From the NCBI GenBank assembly GCA_003023745.1, contig PXYV01000025.1, positions 1 to 45,512 of the forward strand: 45,512 nucleotides of DNA, given 5' to 3'. Below the pieces are notes generated by a model that was not told where the DNA came from, ran no database searches, and saw nothing but the letters and a program-made list of their open reading frames with translations. Below, piece by piece: positions 22,860 through 31,645 of the stretch. Every line of letters starts with the position of its first letter. The first letter of the stretch is position 1. A program made the translations under genes and the position numbers. This stretch comes from Sulfobacillus acidophilus. GTDB taxonomy: Bacteria > Bacillota > Sulfobacillia > Sulfobacillales > Sulfobacillaceae.

Positions 22860-23990
22860 ATGCGAATTGTCTTTGTGACTGAAACCTGGTGGCCATCGAC
22901 AGACGGTGTGGTCACGAGGTTAACGGCAACTGTACGGGAACTCAAGAAGATGGGCCATGAGCTGATGATTATTGCTCCTCGAGGTGGCGAGCCGTTCTTT
23001 GAGGGGATCCCGGTGCGCGATGTGCCAAATGTCAGTGTCGGCTTTATCTACGGCGGAAAACCCTGGGGCATGCCCTTGCCTCGCATTGGTCATTACATAC
23101 GCGAATTCGATGCGGACGTGGTTCACGTTGTCAATCCGTTCGTGATTGGGTGGGGTGGAGTTCTTTCGGCGGTGTCGCAAGGAAGACCCTTAGTGGCCTC
23201 GTATCATACCAATATTGCGCAGTATGCTGAATTTTATCATTTGGGTTTTACGAAACCGGCTATTTGGGCGTGCCTGCGTGCGTTGCACAATCGTGCCGAT
23301 TTAAATTTGGCGACGTCTGAAACGGTGCGTCAGGAGCTTATCCGAGAAGGTATTAAAAATGTGCGCGTATGGGCTCGCGGAGTCGACTTGCAGTTATTTC
23401 ATCCGAGTCGGCGATCGGAGGCGATGCGCCGTCGGTTAACGGACGGACACCCCGAGCGGATGATTGCATTATCGGTTGGACGCATTGCGTTAGAGAAAGG
23501 GCTCGATCGATTGACCGCATTGTTTGCTGCGAATACGAATCTTCATTTAGCATTTGTGGGTGACGGACCCGCCCGCAAGGATCTCACGCAGTTATTTCGT
23601 GGAACGCCCACCACCTTTGTCGGTACCCTGCATGGCGAAGATCTGGCCTGCGCGTATGCCTCCGCCGATGTATTTGTGTTTCCTTCAACGACCGATACGT
23701 TAGGTTTAGTATTGTTGGAGGCTATGGCGTCCGGCCTTCCCATCATTGCTGCGGAAAGTCAGCCTACTCACGAGTTAACCGATCAAAGTGGGGCGGGGCT
23801 GTTATTTCGCGCGGATAAGCCCGAGACTATCGGTGAGCGGGTATATGAATTAGTGCATTCCGCGCGTGGGGAGGAGTTATCGCGGCGAGCTCGGCATGAG
23901 GCCGAACGGTGGGGATGGCGCGTACCCACTGTCGAACTGGTGAACTGGTATCAGGAGCTGTTGGGGGAACAACGGGGCAGCACAGCATGA
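22860..23990 (+). CDS. GT4-family glycosyltransferase
   Basis: Membrane-associated retaining glycosyltransferase of 376 residues that moves a sugar from a nucleotide donor to a lipid or polysaccharide acceptor. The N-terminal domain opens MRIVFVTETWWPSTDGVV and has DADVVHVVNPF and VASYHTNIAQYAEFY. The C-terminal donor-binding domain has ALSVGRIALEKGLD, FVGDGPARKDL, and the GT4 E-x7-E block FPSTTDTLGLVLLEAMASG. It is closest in layout to the diacylglycerol or phosphatidylinositol mannosyl/glucosyltransferases of Gram-positive bacteria. ATG 22860 follows GGGGGACAGG. Its stop overlaps the GtrA gene start, suggesting joint work on envelope glycans. Confidence 0.88.
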   Translation: MRIVFVTETWWPSTDGVVTRLTATVRELKKMGHELMIIAPRGGEPFFEGIPVRDVPNVSVGFIYGGKPWGMPLPRIGHYIREFDADVVHVVNPFVIGWGGVLSAVSQGRPLVASYHTNIAQYAEFYHLGFTKPAIWACLRALHNRADLNLATSETVRQELIREGIKNVRVWARGVDLQLFHPSRRSEAMRRRLTDGHPERMIALSVGRIALEKGLDRLTALFAANTNLHLAFVGDGPARKDLTQLFRGTPTTFVGTLHGEDLACAYASADVFVFPSTTDTLGLVLLEAMASGLPIIAAESQPTHELTDQSGAGLLFRADKPETIGERVYELVHSARGEELSRRARHEAERWGWRVPTVELVNWYQELLGEQRGSTA

Positions 23991-24412
23991 AGCGCCTCTT
24001 ACAGTTTCTCAAGTTTGTGTTTGTGGGATTTGGAAATGCCATTATTGACCTGGGCGTGTTTAACGGCCTCTATTTTATAGCACCGACGCACGACGTCAAG
24101 CGTTTAGTCCTGTACAACACCATGGCGGTAGGGGCGGCTATTCTCAATAGTTACATATGGAACACGCGTTGGACGTTTCGATTGCAGCGCCGCACGCGGG
24201 GTCCGGGAGCCAGGCGGCAGAGGGTTCTTTTTCTTATTCAATCGCTAATTAATATTGTGGTTAACGACTTAATTCTTGGATTGATCGCGCCATTGATTGC
24301 GGATACTCATGTGGTGGACCACGTGATTGCAAACAACATCGCCAAATTGCTGGCGATGTTCCTAGCTTCCGTCACCAGTTTCGTCATGATGAAGCTGGTC
24401 GTTTTTGTTTAA
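23987..24412 (+). CDS. GtrA-family membrane protein
   Basis: Four-helix membrane protein of 141 residues, thought in this family to flip lipid-linked sugars across the membrane. It starts MKRLLQFLKFVFVGFGNAII (the GtrA opening F-x-x-VG-x-x-N), and has NSYIWNTRWTF with the conserved N-x-x-WTF, then IQSLINIVVNDLIL and the last helix LAMFLASVTSFVMMK. The ATG overlaps the stop of the GT4 gene (ATGA), so the glycosyltransferase and the flippase-like protein are made together. Confidence 0.85.
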   Translation: MKRLLQFLKFVFVGFGNAIIDLGVFNGLYFIAPTHDVKRLVLYNTMAVGAAILNSYIWNTRWTFRLQRRTRGPGARRQRVLFLIQSLINIVVNDLILGLIAPLIADTHVVDHVIANNIAKLLAMFLASVTSFVMMKLVVFV

Positions 24413-24485
24413 AGTACCTGCACCTCGCACGCGCCCAGAATGGACCGCACGGAACGCTTACTATCGGCATCTTTTGCGAAACTCT

Positions 24486-25127
24486 TCAGATGTTTTGGTT
24501 AAGATAATCGGGTAATGGCATCGGCGGCTGTTGAAGTGGGTCAGGCTGGGGCTGGCCGACTTGCATTTTTAGCGGAATCACTCCGGCCCAAGTAGGCCGC
24601 GTTAAGTCATCGACATCGTCGCTCGGTGGACCGGTTCGGATTTTGACCGATGCGTGATCTAACGGAATGGCAAACACCCGGGTGATTTTCAATTCTGTGT
24701 CATTTGGTGGGCGCGCATCATCCCAACGACCGGGGACGACCCGGTCTGCCAACGCTTTAAGCACTCTTAATTTTTCGTCAGGATCGGTCACTTCGCGGGC
24801 TACGCCAAATGCGACGACGGATCGGTAGTTGGCCGAATGATTGTAAAAGGAGCGGGCGAGCACTAACCCGTCTAGTAGGGTGATCGCCACCGAAACCACT
24901 GCATCTTGTTTCATGTCTTTAAACAGGCCCGCCGCGACCGCCCCGTGAATGTAAAGAGAATCGTCTACGCGAACGTGCAGTGTTGGAATAATGACTGGTG
25001 CGCCATCGCGCACTACGGCTACGTGGCAGTAATACGCTTCATCAACAATTTGCTCAATTGTCGCGCGGTCGTAGTGACCACGTTCAGGATGTCGACGCAC
25101 GCGAATTTTTGGCAGGTTCCGGCTCAT
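24486..25127 (-). CDS. Pyridoxamine 5'-phosphate oxidase-like flavin-binding protein
   Basis: Split-barrel flavin (or F420/heme) binding protein of 213 residues. The N terminus RRHPERGHYDRATIEQIVDE is the usual start of the NimA/COG3467 subgroup. It is followed by CHVAVVRDGAPVIIPTLHVR and LYIHGAVAAGLFKD, where FMN phosphate would bind, and VLARSFYNHSANYRSVVAFG. The C terminus is proline-rich. Members include nitroimidazole-resistance-like proteins; the actual reaction is unknown. ATG 25127 follows GAGAGGAG at 8 bases. It stands alone. Confidence 0.85.
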   Translation of the reverse strand: MSRNLPKIRVRRHPERGHYDRATIEQIVDEAYYCHVAVVRDGAPVIIPTLHVRVDDSLYIHGAVAAGLFKDMKQDAVVSVAITLLDGLVLARSFYNHSANYRSVVAFGVAREVTDPDEKLRVLKALADRVVPGRWDDARPPNDTELKITRVFAIPLDHASVKIRTGPPSDDVDDLTRPTWAGVIPLKMQVGQPQPDPLQQPPMPLPDYLNQNI

Positions 25128-25448
25128 TAAAAAACTCCTCTCTTCCGTCTATCATGCCGGATTTGTCTGGGTTCGTATAGGCTCAGAAAATGTTGCGGCG
25201 GTTAAGGAGGTGCGCCCGCATACCACCCTGATGCGTTGGCAGGCCGCCCTTTAGACGGGGGCGGCACGAGGATGGGGTTATGTCGTTCATGCCCGTGCGG
25301 TATTGTGCCTGACCTGGTTGGAGCCCACTGCATCTTGCTGCGCCAATTTTCGTGTTAAAAGAGGATCCGGTCTCAGTGGTCGGTCTGTTCCGGCATGGAA
25401 GGAAAAATGCCTACGGATCGCGAATATAGAGCAGCGGGAGGGGGACGT
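25128..25448. other. Gap between divergent genes, nothing clear
   Basis: No gene was supported. A frame around 25150-25255 reads as VRIGSENVAAVKEV and on to RWQAAL before a stop but has no start codon. The region should contain the promoters of both divergent neighbours; no consensus pair was found. Confidence 0.25.
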
Positions 25449-25775
25449 ATGATCAGCCCGAACGAATTTTACGAATTTTGGTTGGAGTACTTACATGCGC
25501 ATGAACTATTGGCCACGAGACTATGGCATTTTGTTGGAACAAGTGCTGCACTGGTTTCCTTGCTATTGGCACTCATTACTTGGAACTGGATTTACATTGT
25601 GGTTGCACTTATCGTTTCCTACGGGTGTTCGTGGATGGGACATTTTGTTGTGGAGGGCAATCGCCCACTGACGTTTCGTCGACCATTGTGGTCGATTCGA
25701 GCCGATTTGCTCTTGTTTCGGCTGATGTTGACGCGCGGCCTGACCGAAAGTATCAATACCTTTAAGCTTTTATAG
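25449..25775 (+). CDS. DUF962 / Mpo1-like membrane protein
   Basis: Small membrane protein of 108 residues. It has the family histidines in YLHAHELLATRLWHFVGT and in GHFVVEGNRPLTF, with hydrophobic helices between (LVSLLLALITWNWIYIVVAL). The yeast homologue Mpo1 is an Fe-dependent dioxygenase acting on 2-hydroxy fatty acids; a similar lipid-oxidation role here is inferred from the retained histidines. ATG 25449 is preferred to ATG 25395 because GGAGGGGG precedes it and the family begins at this point (NEFYEFWLEYL). Confidence 0.8.
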   Translation: MISPNEFYEFWLEYLHAHELLATRLWHFVGTSAALVSLLLALITWNWIYIVVALIVSYGCSWMGHFVVEGNRPLTFRRPLWSIRADLLLFRLMLTRGLTESINTFKLL

Positions 25776-25798
25776 GGCGAACCTGATTGCTCCGATAC

Positions 25799-25831
25799 GC
25801 CGGCCTATCTTTTGCTGCAAAGATATCCGGC
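25799..25831. terminator. Possible bidirectional terminator hairpin
   Basis: GCCGG (25799-25803) plus ATCTTT (25807-25812) can pair with AAAGAT (25819-25824) plus CCGGC (25827-25831), with a small internal loop. It lies between two convergent genes (Mpo1-like and D-aminoacylase). There is no strong T tract on either side. Confidence 0.35.
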
Positions 25832-25938
25832 TCTTCATCGAGTATTTGTACGGGGCAAAATGAAGAATCTATCTGCCTCGGCTACACCGTTGGTGGCTCG
25901 GGCTTTTAAAAATCGCACGGCTCACTGCGTCGGTTCGT

Positions 25939-27489
25939 TCAATTCGGTGTGAGAACTTGTCCCGGCTTGGCATCGGGAAAGAAGATTCCATCTTGGAGTA
26001 CGGCGGTTCCATTGATAAACACATGGTGTACCCCTTGCGCCCACTTTTGCGGGAGTTCATAAGTGGATTGGGGAGCGTACGTCTCGGGGTCAAAAACCGC
26101 GATGTCCGCTGCTGCACCGGCGGCTAGACGACCGCGGTCGGAGATGCGATACAGCGCCGAGCCTGTCGACATTTTGCGCCATGCCTGTTCCAATGTGAGC
26201 ATCTGGAGATCTTTTACGTGGTGCGCGAAGAATGCCGCAAATGCCCCAAAATAGCGGGGGTGGGGACGTTGACCAAAGGGAAGTCCGTCGCTTCCTACCA
26301 TGGCCGCATCATCTTGTGCGAGCAAGTCGTCATCGGCGGGATCGGTTTGATGGACGATACAACTGATGTCAAGAGACTCTGACACCAGTAACTGCGCGAT
26401 AGCCGAGGCCGGGGACTGCTGTTGTTTTTGCGCGATGGCCGTAATGCTCTCACCAACATAGCGTCCACTTGCTGTTGATGCGATAACGACTCGACTCCAG
26501 TCGAACCCTGCAAAGGATGGATCCTGGGCGAGACGGAGGATAGCTTTGGGATCGTGAAGACGGTTCATGAGGTGCGCAGGGCCGCCCTCGGTCAGCCACA
26601 CGGGCAAGTACGCATGTAGGATGCTAGATCCGGCACTATAGGGATACAGATCCCAGGTTACTCGGATCCCCCGATGCATCGCTTGATGCAGGGTTTCTAA
26701 TAGCGCATCGGCTTGGCCAAAAAGTGTGGGATGGGACAAATGGAGGTGAGAGAGGTGAACAGGAATGTCGAGTTCTTCTCCGATCGTGAGCGCCTCTTCG
26801 ACGGCCTCAAAGAGTTTTGTGCCATAGTCTCGCAAATGGCTAATATACGGTCGTTGCTGGCGGCGCAAAGGGCGCGCCAACGCGACTAATTCTTCTCGGG
26901 CAGAAAAGACGGCAGGCACGTAACTTAGGCCTGTGGTAAGGCCGGCCGCGCCTTCGTCGAGCGCGTCGGCGACGCTTTGCGTGGCTTGTAGCAATTGTTG
27001 GCCCTGCAACGGGCGATTGTCAAATCCGGTGGCCAAAATGCGTAGGTTGGCATGCGGAACGTTTAAGATCACGTTCAAGCCGAGGTGCCCGGCATACCGG
27101 CGCGCTTGCTCGGCCAAGGACGTGCTGACCCATGGCCCCGGATCGCCGTTGACCGGTTTCCAATATTGCACGACCTCGTCCAGATGGGGCCCAAAGAGCG
27201 GCGCGCAACCAAATCCGTCCATTGCGATGGCGGTGGTGGTGACGCCTTGGCGTATTTTGGCTTCTGCCAGCGCCGGATGCGTCACCGCAATATCGTCATG
27301 TGAATGCATGTCCACCAAACCCGGAGCTACGACCAAGCCCGTACAGTCGATGACCTCGTCCTCTGGACGGGGATGCCAAGCTTTTGAGCGAGGTACGATC
27401 GACTCAATAGAAGTGCCGAGAATAACCAGGGTGGCATCGATAAGACCGTGGTCAGTCAAAATGCGTCCGCCCCTCAGGATAGTTCTCAT
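25939..27489 (-). CDS. N-acyl-D-amino-acid deacylase (D-aminoacylase) family amidohydrolase
   Basis: Zinc amidohydrolase of 516 residues that probably frees D-amino acids from N-acyl forms, or acts on a related cyclic amide. It has the N-terminal composite barrel, the metal site DMHSHDD (60-66), ISHLRDYG, VHLSHLHLSHP with further histidines, and GSDGLP with the catalytic Asp. The C terminus returns to the small beta domain (GRLAAGAAADIAVFDP). ATG 27489 is chosen because TTGGAGG lies 7 bases before it; the longer frame to 27555 is unlikely. A promoter with TTGCCT and TATAAA lies upstream at 27603-27630. D-amino acid release could serve peptidoglycan recycling, but the substrate is not proven. 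Confidence 0.85.
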   Translation of the reverse strand: MRTILRGGRILTDHGLIDATLVILGTSIESIVPRSKAWHPRPEDEVIDCTGLVVAPGLVDMHSHDDIAVTHPALAEAKIRQGVTTTAIAMDGFGCAPLFGPHLDEVVQYWKPVNGDPGPWVSTSLAEQARRYAGHLGLNVILNVPHANLRILATGFDNRPLQGQQLLQATQSVADALDEGAAGLTTGLSYVPAVFSAREELVALARPLRRQQRPYISHLRDYGTKLFEAVEEALTIGEELDIPVHLSHLHLSHPTLFGQADALLETLHQAMHRGIRVTWDLYPYSAGSSILHAYLPVWLTEGGPAHLMNRLHDPKAILRLAQDPSFAGFDWSRVVIASTASGRYVGESITAIAQKQQQSPASAIAQLLVSESLDISCIVHQTDPADDDLLAQDDAAMVGSDGLPFGQRPHPRYFGAFAAFFAHHVKDLQMLTLEQAWRKMSTGSALYRISDRGRLAAGAAADIAVFDPETYAPQSTYELPQKWAQGVHHVFINGTAVLQDGIFFPDAKPGQVLTPN

Positions 27490-28276
27490 AGGTGCCTCCA
27501 ATTGACGACTATTTCTCGCGCATGCTCCCGGTAGGGCTTGGTGAACATTAATCATTGAGGTGACTCCGAAAGAGACGGCAGCTTGTTGAGTGCGCGCGAG
27601 TTTTTATAATTCAATCATACAAACAGGCAAGGCGTCAGTAAACGGGCAAAGCTCTCGGGTCAACGGTCACCGTCCTTGTTGCCTTTAACGGTTATTTGCA
27701 ATCCGTGGTTGGACCGTCACTCCGCTTTAGCTTTGGCAATGACACTGCAAGGTCATCTTACGAGATAATTGCGGGGAGTACATGCCAAATAGTCTACCTG
27801 GCGGGAGGCAGGCTATGGTAGTCGGCGAGAGCACGCTCTCACGCGACCTCCTAGAAACGGGGTGTGGGCGATGCACATTCAGATCTCAATATCAGTCGTC
27901 AAGACGGTTTTGCTTTATCAGATATGCCCACCTCTCGGCGCAAGCGCCGACAGTCCTCATTCCACCTCTCCTGGTTGCTCAGGGGCGTTCTGGCCTATCC
28001 TATACGCCAACGGTCCGCTTTTATGCCAACAGCCCGCCTTGTGGATCATGGTTGGTGAGAGTTAGCCACGGCTCCTCGGTGGCGCAATAATGGGGCACAA
28101 CGCCCTTTGAACCAACTGAAGAGGTTTCGTATCAAGCAAATTTTGCCAGAGCCTTTTTAGGACTTTAACGCAGGGATACGTAAACACGAACAGCTATTGC
28201 CTTTACAGGCAAAGCCGTATCTGGATCAGTGGCAGCACCACGCTGTCACGGATGTTGTCAACGAGTCCACGACCCT
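27490..28276. other. Long gap, no recognised gene
   Basis: Apart from the promoter at 27603-27630, nothing is recognised. Short plus-strand frames exist (27782-28090, 102 codons; 27864-28058, 64 codons), but they overlap in different frames, lack ribosome binding sites and match no family I know. Inverted repeats include GAGAGC-AC-GCTCTC near 27828-27841 and GCCAC/GTGGC near 28064-28083. The area could be decayed coding DNA. Confidence 0.3.
27603..27630 (-). promoter_or_regulatory. Candidate sigma-A promoter of the D-aminoacylase gene
   Basis: On the minus strand TTGCCT (27625-27630) is followed after 16 bases by TATAAA (27603-27608). It would give a leader of about 105 bases before the ATG at 27489. 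Confidence 0.5.
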
Positions 28277-29485
28277 TCAAATTCGATCGATGGCACGTTT
28301 GTAGGACACGTCCTTGTAGCCACTCGATTGCAGCCGACTGTTAATTGTGGATCCGACAGCGACAACGGCTAACGTGATATAGCGGTAAATGACGCCCACA
28401 TAAAATACGTGCCCCACGTACCAGCCGCCACTGGACGATTTAGACGTTAGCAAGTACAACACCGTAAACGAATTGACGTAATCGACCAAGCCAGCCAAGG
28501 TGAGAACTACATATGTCCAAATCGGCCACTGCGCCAAAATGGCGAGGACGAAAACCCACAAGGTATACTGAGGCGAGTAGACTTTGTTGACAAATAGGAA
28601 CACCGTAAACGAAAGTGCGGTCGCATCAATAATGCGAGCACCGCGATACACTTGCCACATCAAATACAGCACGGTCAGCACGACGACTATTAAGGAAAAC
28701 ATATTGGCTTGGGCCGTGGTGATCCCATGAATCCACTCGTTTGCGTAAATATCTGCGCCTAAGCCGCGCCCCGCGTTGTACGTAAAGAAGTAGGACCAGT
28801 TCTTGAAGTTGCCGACGGCAAATGGGACATTGATGATGAGGGCGGTGGCGAAAAATGCTCCAATCATGCGCCAAAGTGTCTGTAACTGGCGCTTGCGCAC
28901 CAGTTCAGCGATGATGAAGGGAAGAAAGAAGACCGGAAAGAGTTTGGCAAATACTCCGAAGCAAAAGATAATTGCACTCCAAGTGTACTGTTGGCGTTGG
29001 TACAGGTACCAGGCGACGACCATAAATCCAATACCCAGAACGTCCCAATTTAAAAGGCCGTAGACCATTAACAGGGGGAGCACGGCAAAGAAGATTGCTT
29101 GCTCTGGCACTAGCCGTTCCATGAGGAAGTAGACCAAAATGGCGATGAGCCAAAAAATGATGAAAGTGACCAAAAAATAACTCTTGATGCCGTGGCCGAC
29201 TGCGGCTAAAGACATGAAAATGCCCGTAATGACCGGATATTCGATGCGGTTTTGAATGTATGGAATCAAGTGCAAAAATAGATAGCGGGTCTCATATAAT
29301 TTCACGATGTCGGAATAGGCCAGGTTTTTAAACGACCAGAGATCATAGCCGGATACCACCAACTGGCCGTGGCGAATAAGGCTCGGTGGAGGCATTAGGC
29401 GGATGTAACCCCAAACCATCCATACTGTTATCGAGACTAGTGCCAAGGCTCGTTTCCACAAAGGCTGCGTCACCGTTTTCTGCAT
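28277..29485 (-). CDS. Polytopic membrane glycosyltransferase (GT87/DUF2029-like)
   Basis: Integral membrane protein of 402 residues with about ten hydrophobic helices. The first outer loop contains DLWSFKNLAYSDIVKLYE and NRIEYPVITGIFM, the EYP-(V/L)-TG pattern of GT87 polyprenyl-phosphate-mannose-dependent transferases. Later KLFPVFFLPFIIAEL is typical of the same group. It probably adds a sugar from a lipid-linked donor to an envelope glycan on the outer face. ATG 29485 follows AAGGGG. No partner gene adjoins it. The acceptor is unknown. Confidence 0.75.
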   Translation of the reverse strand: MQKTVTQPLWKRALALVSITVWMVWGYIRLMPPPSLIRHGQLVVSGYDLWSFKNLAYSDIVKLYETRYLFLHLIPYIQNRIEYPVITGIFMSLAAVGHGIKSYFLVTFIIFWLIAILVYFLMERLVPEQAIFFAVLPLLMVYGLLNWDVLGIGFMVVAWYLYQRQQYTWSAIIFCFGVFAKLFPVFFLPFIIAELVRKRQLQTLWRMIGAFFATALIINVPFAVGNFKNWSYFFTYNAGRGLGADIYANEWIHGITTAQANMFSLIVVVLTVLYLMWQVYRGARIIDATALSFTVFLFVNKVYSPQYTLWVFVLAILAQWPIWTYVVLTLAGLVDYVNSFTVLYLLTSKSSSGGWYVGHVFYVGVIYRYITLAVVAVGSTINSRLQSSGYKDVSYKRAIDRI

Positions 29486-29811
29486 AAGAACCCCTTACGA
29501 ATGGATTTTGATAGGGCATCTTTTTTAGCATAACGCATAAGTGGGACAAAAGGTTCCCTGTGACCTGTAATTCGACAGGAAAAGATTTCCCAGGATTACC
29601 GGTTGGTGGTAGGCCGAAGCCCGCTTCTCTCTCCGCGCATAATTTGTGACCCTGACGCCATCTCAGGGCAGTAGCACAAGATTGTAAAGCTGCGCGTGGA
29701 GTGCCCACCGACTATCGATTGTCGCCATAGTGAGGCGGGCAGTCGAGCGCAGATCGTCCGGAATCACCTGCAAAATTTATTGGTGGCTCGATGATGGGTT
29801 CGACCGTTCTG
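29486..29811. other. Gap, nothing clear
   Basis: No convincing gene. On the minus strand GTTATGCT near 29527-29534 could be a -10 for the gene at 28277-29485, but no -35 fits. No terminator was seen for the methyltransferase pseudogene that points into this region. Confidence 0.25.
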
Positions 29812-30549
29812 CTACCGCGTACAAGCGGCAACAAGCAGGAACATTGGGCGGCGCGATTCGTCTAGGGCATGGGGGGAATCGCCGTTTGCCATTCCGGCCG
29901 TTGCCTGGGACTCTTGGATTTGTCGGATGAGGAATCCTGCCCCTAACAACCCGTTAATGTAAGTGGCAACGGTTCGATGGTACTTCACGACCTCCTCACC
30001 AACAAAATGGGTATCGCGGCGGCCCTCTTCCTGGTAGTGATCCATAATCCAATGGAGCCGTTCCCCCGTGGTGCCGTAACACCAGTCTTGGGCGGCGTCC
30101 GCTGTATAGATCGGGTGTTCCACGGAGAATACAAAATCGCCGCCCGTCCCGAGACATGCCGCCACATTTCGGCAGACCGCCGGAAAATCCCGGACATAGT
30201 GGAGTGCGAGCGAACTGATGACCACGTCGAACGCGTGGGCGGGAAAGTTGATGTCTTCGATAGCGAGCTGACGATATTGAATCGCCGGATCCTGTGTGTC
30301 GGTTCGGGCGCGGTCTAACATTTTTGCCGATAGGTCAACGCCGAGAACCGACCGGGCGTACTACTCCCGCGCATAGCGGCAATGCCAACCGAATCCACAA
30401 CCCAAGTCCAGCACTCGTTTATCGCGAAGCGAGGGCAACATCGCCCGAAACGTGGCCCATTCTCCTGCGGCGATGAGCCCTTTCGTCGACCGGTCCATCT
30501 GACTATATTTGGAGAAAAATTCCGCGACATCATATTTGTTCTGCTTCAT
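29812..30549 (-). pseudogene. SAM-dependent class I methyltransferase interrupted by an amber codon
   Basis: From ATG 30549 (with AAGGAG upstream) the minus strand encodes a complete SAM methyltransferase: MKQNKYDVAEFFSKY, then LDLGCGFGWHCRYARE (SAM-binding motif I), then a TAG at 30361-30363 (codon 63), then YARSVLGVDLSAKMLDRA and on to HPIYTADAAQDW and a normal stop at 29812. Both halves are in the same frame and no other damage is visible, so the gene differs from an intact 245-residue protein by one codon. Relatives have REQGA-like sequence here, so a CAG-to-TAG change is likely. It may be a recent pseudogene, a sequencing error, or read through by a suppressor. The second half could not start well on its own. 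Confidence 0.8.
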
Positions 30550-31024
30550 GGATCCGACTCCTTGGGCTACAACGAGTTCCATGCAGACTCCTAACAAGGA
30601 TAAGTATAGCTGATCGAGGTTCGAGTTCAGGCCCGGCTGGACGTTGCGCGAGGCGTATGTCGATGTGGGCGGCGTGGTCTTTTCATTGCGTCGGAGACCG
30701 GCATTGAATATGAGTTGTTGACCCAAAAAACTTCACGATGTGAATGGGATTTCCAAGTGCTCGAATTGCATTATGGACGCGCAATCCCCCGGCAGTGTGT
30801 TGCGCAACACCGAGGATGATTCCCACGCACCAATCCATTAGCTTTTGCACAAGAAAGACAGGGCCAATGCGTCGAGGTCAATCAAAAAGCCGTCCTACCG
30901 CAACTTGCAAATAGCCGCAAATTTAGCGGGGCTCATCATTTGCATGGGCGGAGAGCCCGCCTAGGCACGACCGCATAGTCGACGTTCTTTGCCATATACA
31001 TGATGAGGGGAGGCGAAGGAGAAG
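30550..31024. other. Gap with a possible gene remnant
   Basis: A plus-strand frame from about 30609 to 30823 has no start codon but ends in protein-like sequence (GLFIASETGIEYELLTQK, then CEWDFQVLELHYG and on), so it may be a decayed gene. On the minus strand TATACT (30603-30608) could be the -10 of the methyltransferase gene, with only a weak -35. Near 30950, GGGCGGAGAGCCCGCC is a small hairpin upstream of the gene at 31025. Confidence 0.3.
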
Positions 31025-31579
31025 ATGTTGCGCAGAGTACACCCCAGTGCTGCGGCGGCATTTCTGGTCTTGGCCGCCATCGTTGCATTCATTTTAGTCT
31101 ATTCGTTCCGCAATTATAATCCACATGCATTGGGAATGATGCCGGGACCCGTGCAAGAGGTGTTAGACACACCGACACTGTCCGGCCACGATATCGCTGT
31201 CAATATTCTAGACATTACCGGAAATCAGGCAGAAGTGGGCCGATGGGATATTCCCGGAGAGTTTAGCTACGGTCCTGTCCAAAACGAGGGAGACAATACC
31301 TGGTACATCACCTTAACGGTGCCGGTCAATATGAAGGGCATTGTCAAGCGCCTGGGGTACCAGCCCCAAATTGAAACCTCCACGGTGTCCTCTAGTCTGA
31401 CGAATCAAGATACGACAATGAGTTTCGATGATTATATCGATATTGTGCCGCTGCCCAGTCAAAGTTTTGACCGCCTCTACTTTGATCCGGACAATCACAT
31501 GGCGACCTTTGCCTTTAAATTGGATCCCTATGGTCAGGTGATGGACGAATCGTGGGATGCAGTGGCTGTCAACAGCTAA
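31025..31579 (+). CDS. Unrecognised membrane-anchored or secreted protein
   Basis: I do not recognise this 184-residue protein. Residues about 9-28 (AAAAFLVLAAIVAFILVYSF) form one transmembrane helix after a short basic start, so it is a type II anchored or exported protein. The outer part has beta-rich sequence with FSYGPVQNEGDNTWYITLTV and acidic, hydroxyl-rich stretches (TSTVSSSLTNQDTTMSFDDY), and no cysteine, as often in proteins facing an acidic exterior. ATG 31025 has GGGGAGG and AAGGAG close upstream. The PLP-enzyme gene starts 66 bases later with its own leader hairpin, so shared transcription is possible. Confidence 0.7.
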   Translation: MLRRVHPSAAAAFLVLAAIVAFILVYSFRNYNPHALGMMPGPVQEVLDTPTLSGHDIAVNILDITGNQAEVGRWDIPGEFSYGPVQNEGDNTWYITLTVPVNMKGIVKRLGYQPQIETSTVSSSLTNQDTTMSFDDYIDIVPLPSQSFDRLYFDPDNHMATFAFKLDPYGQVMDESWDAVAVNS

Positions 31580-31611
31580 GCTGGCGCTGGTGCTTTTCAT
31601 TTCGCACCCGT

Positions 31612-31639
31612 CCTGGTTAAATGGAGGTAACCAGGAGGG
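31612..31639 (+). promoter_or_regulatory. Hairpin overlapping the ribosome binding site of the PLP enzyme gene
   Basis: CCTGGTTA (31612-31619) pairs perfectly with TAACCAGG (31628-31635). The 3' arm overlaps the Shine-Dalgarno AGGAGGG (31633-31639) of the GTG start at 31646, and the loop holds a second GGAGG (31623-31627). Folding would hide part of the ribosome binding site, so translation may be controlled. Confidence 0.45.
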
Positions 31640-31645
31640 AAAAGT

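Noticed and set aside
29812..30549. Pyrrolysine at the amber codon of the methyltransferase
   Set aside because: Pyrrolysine is known in methylamine methyltransferases, which are unrelated to this class I SAM enzyme, and relatives have ordinary residues here.
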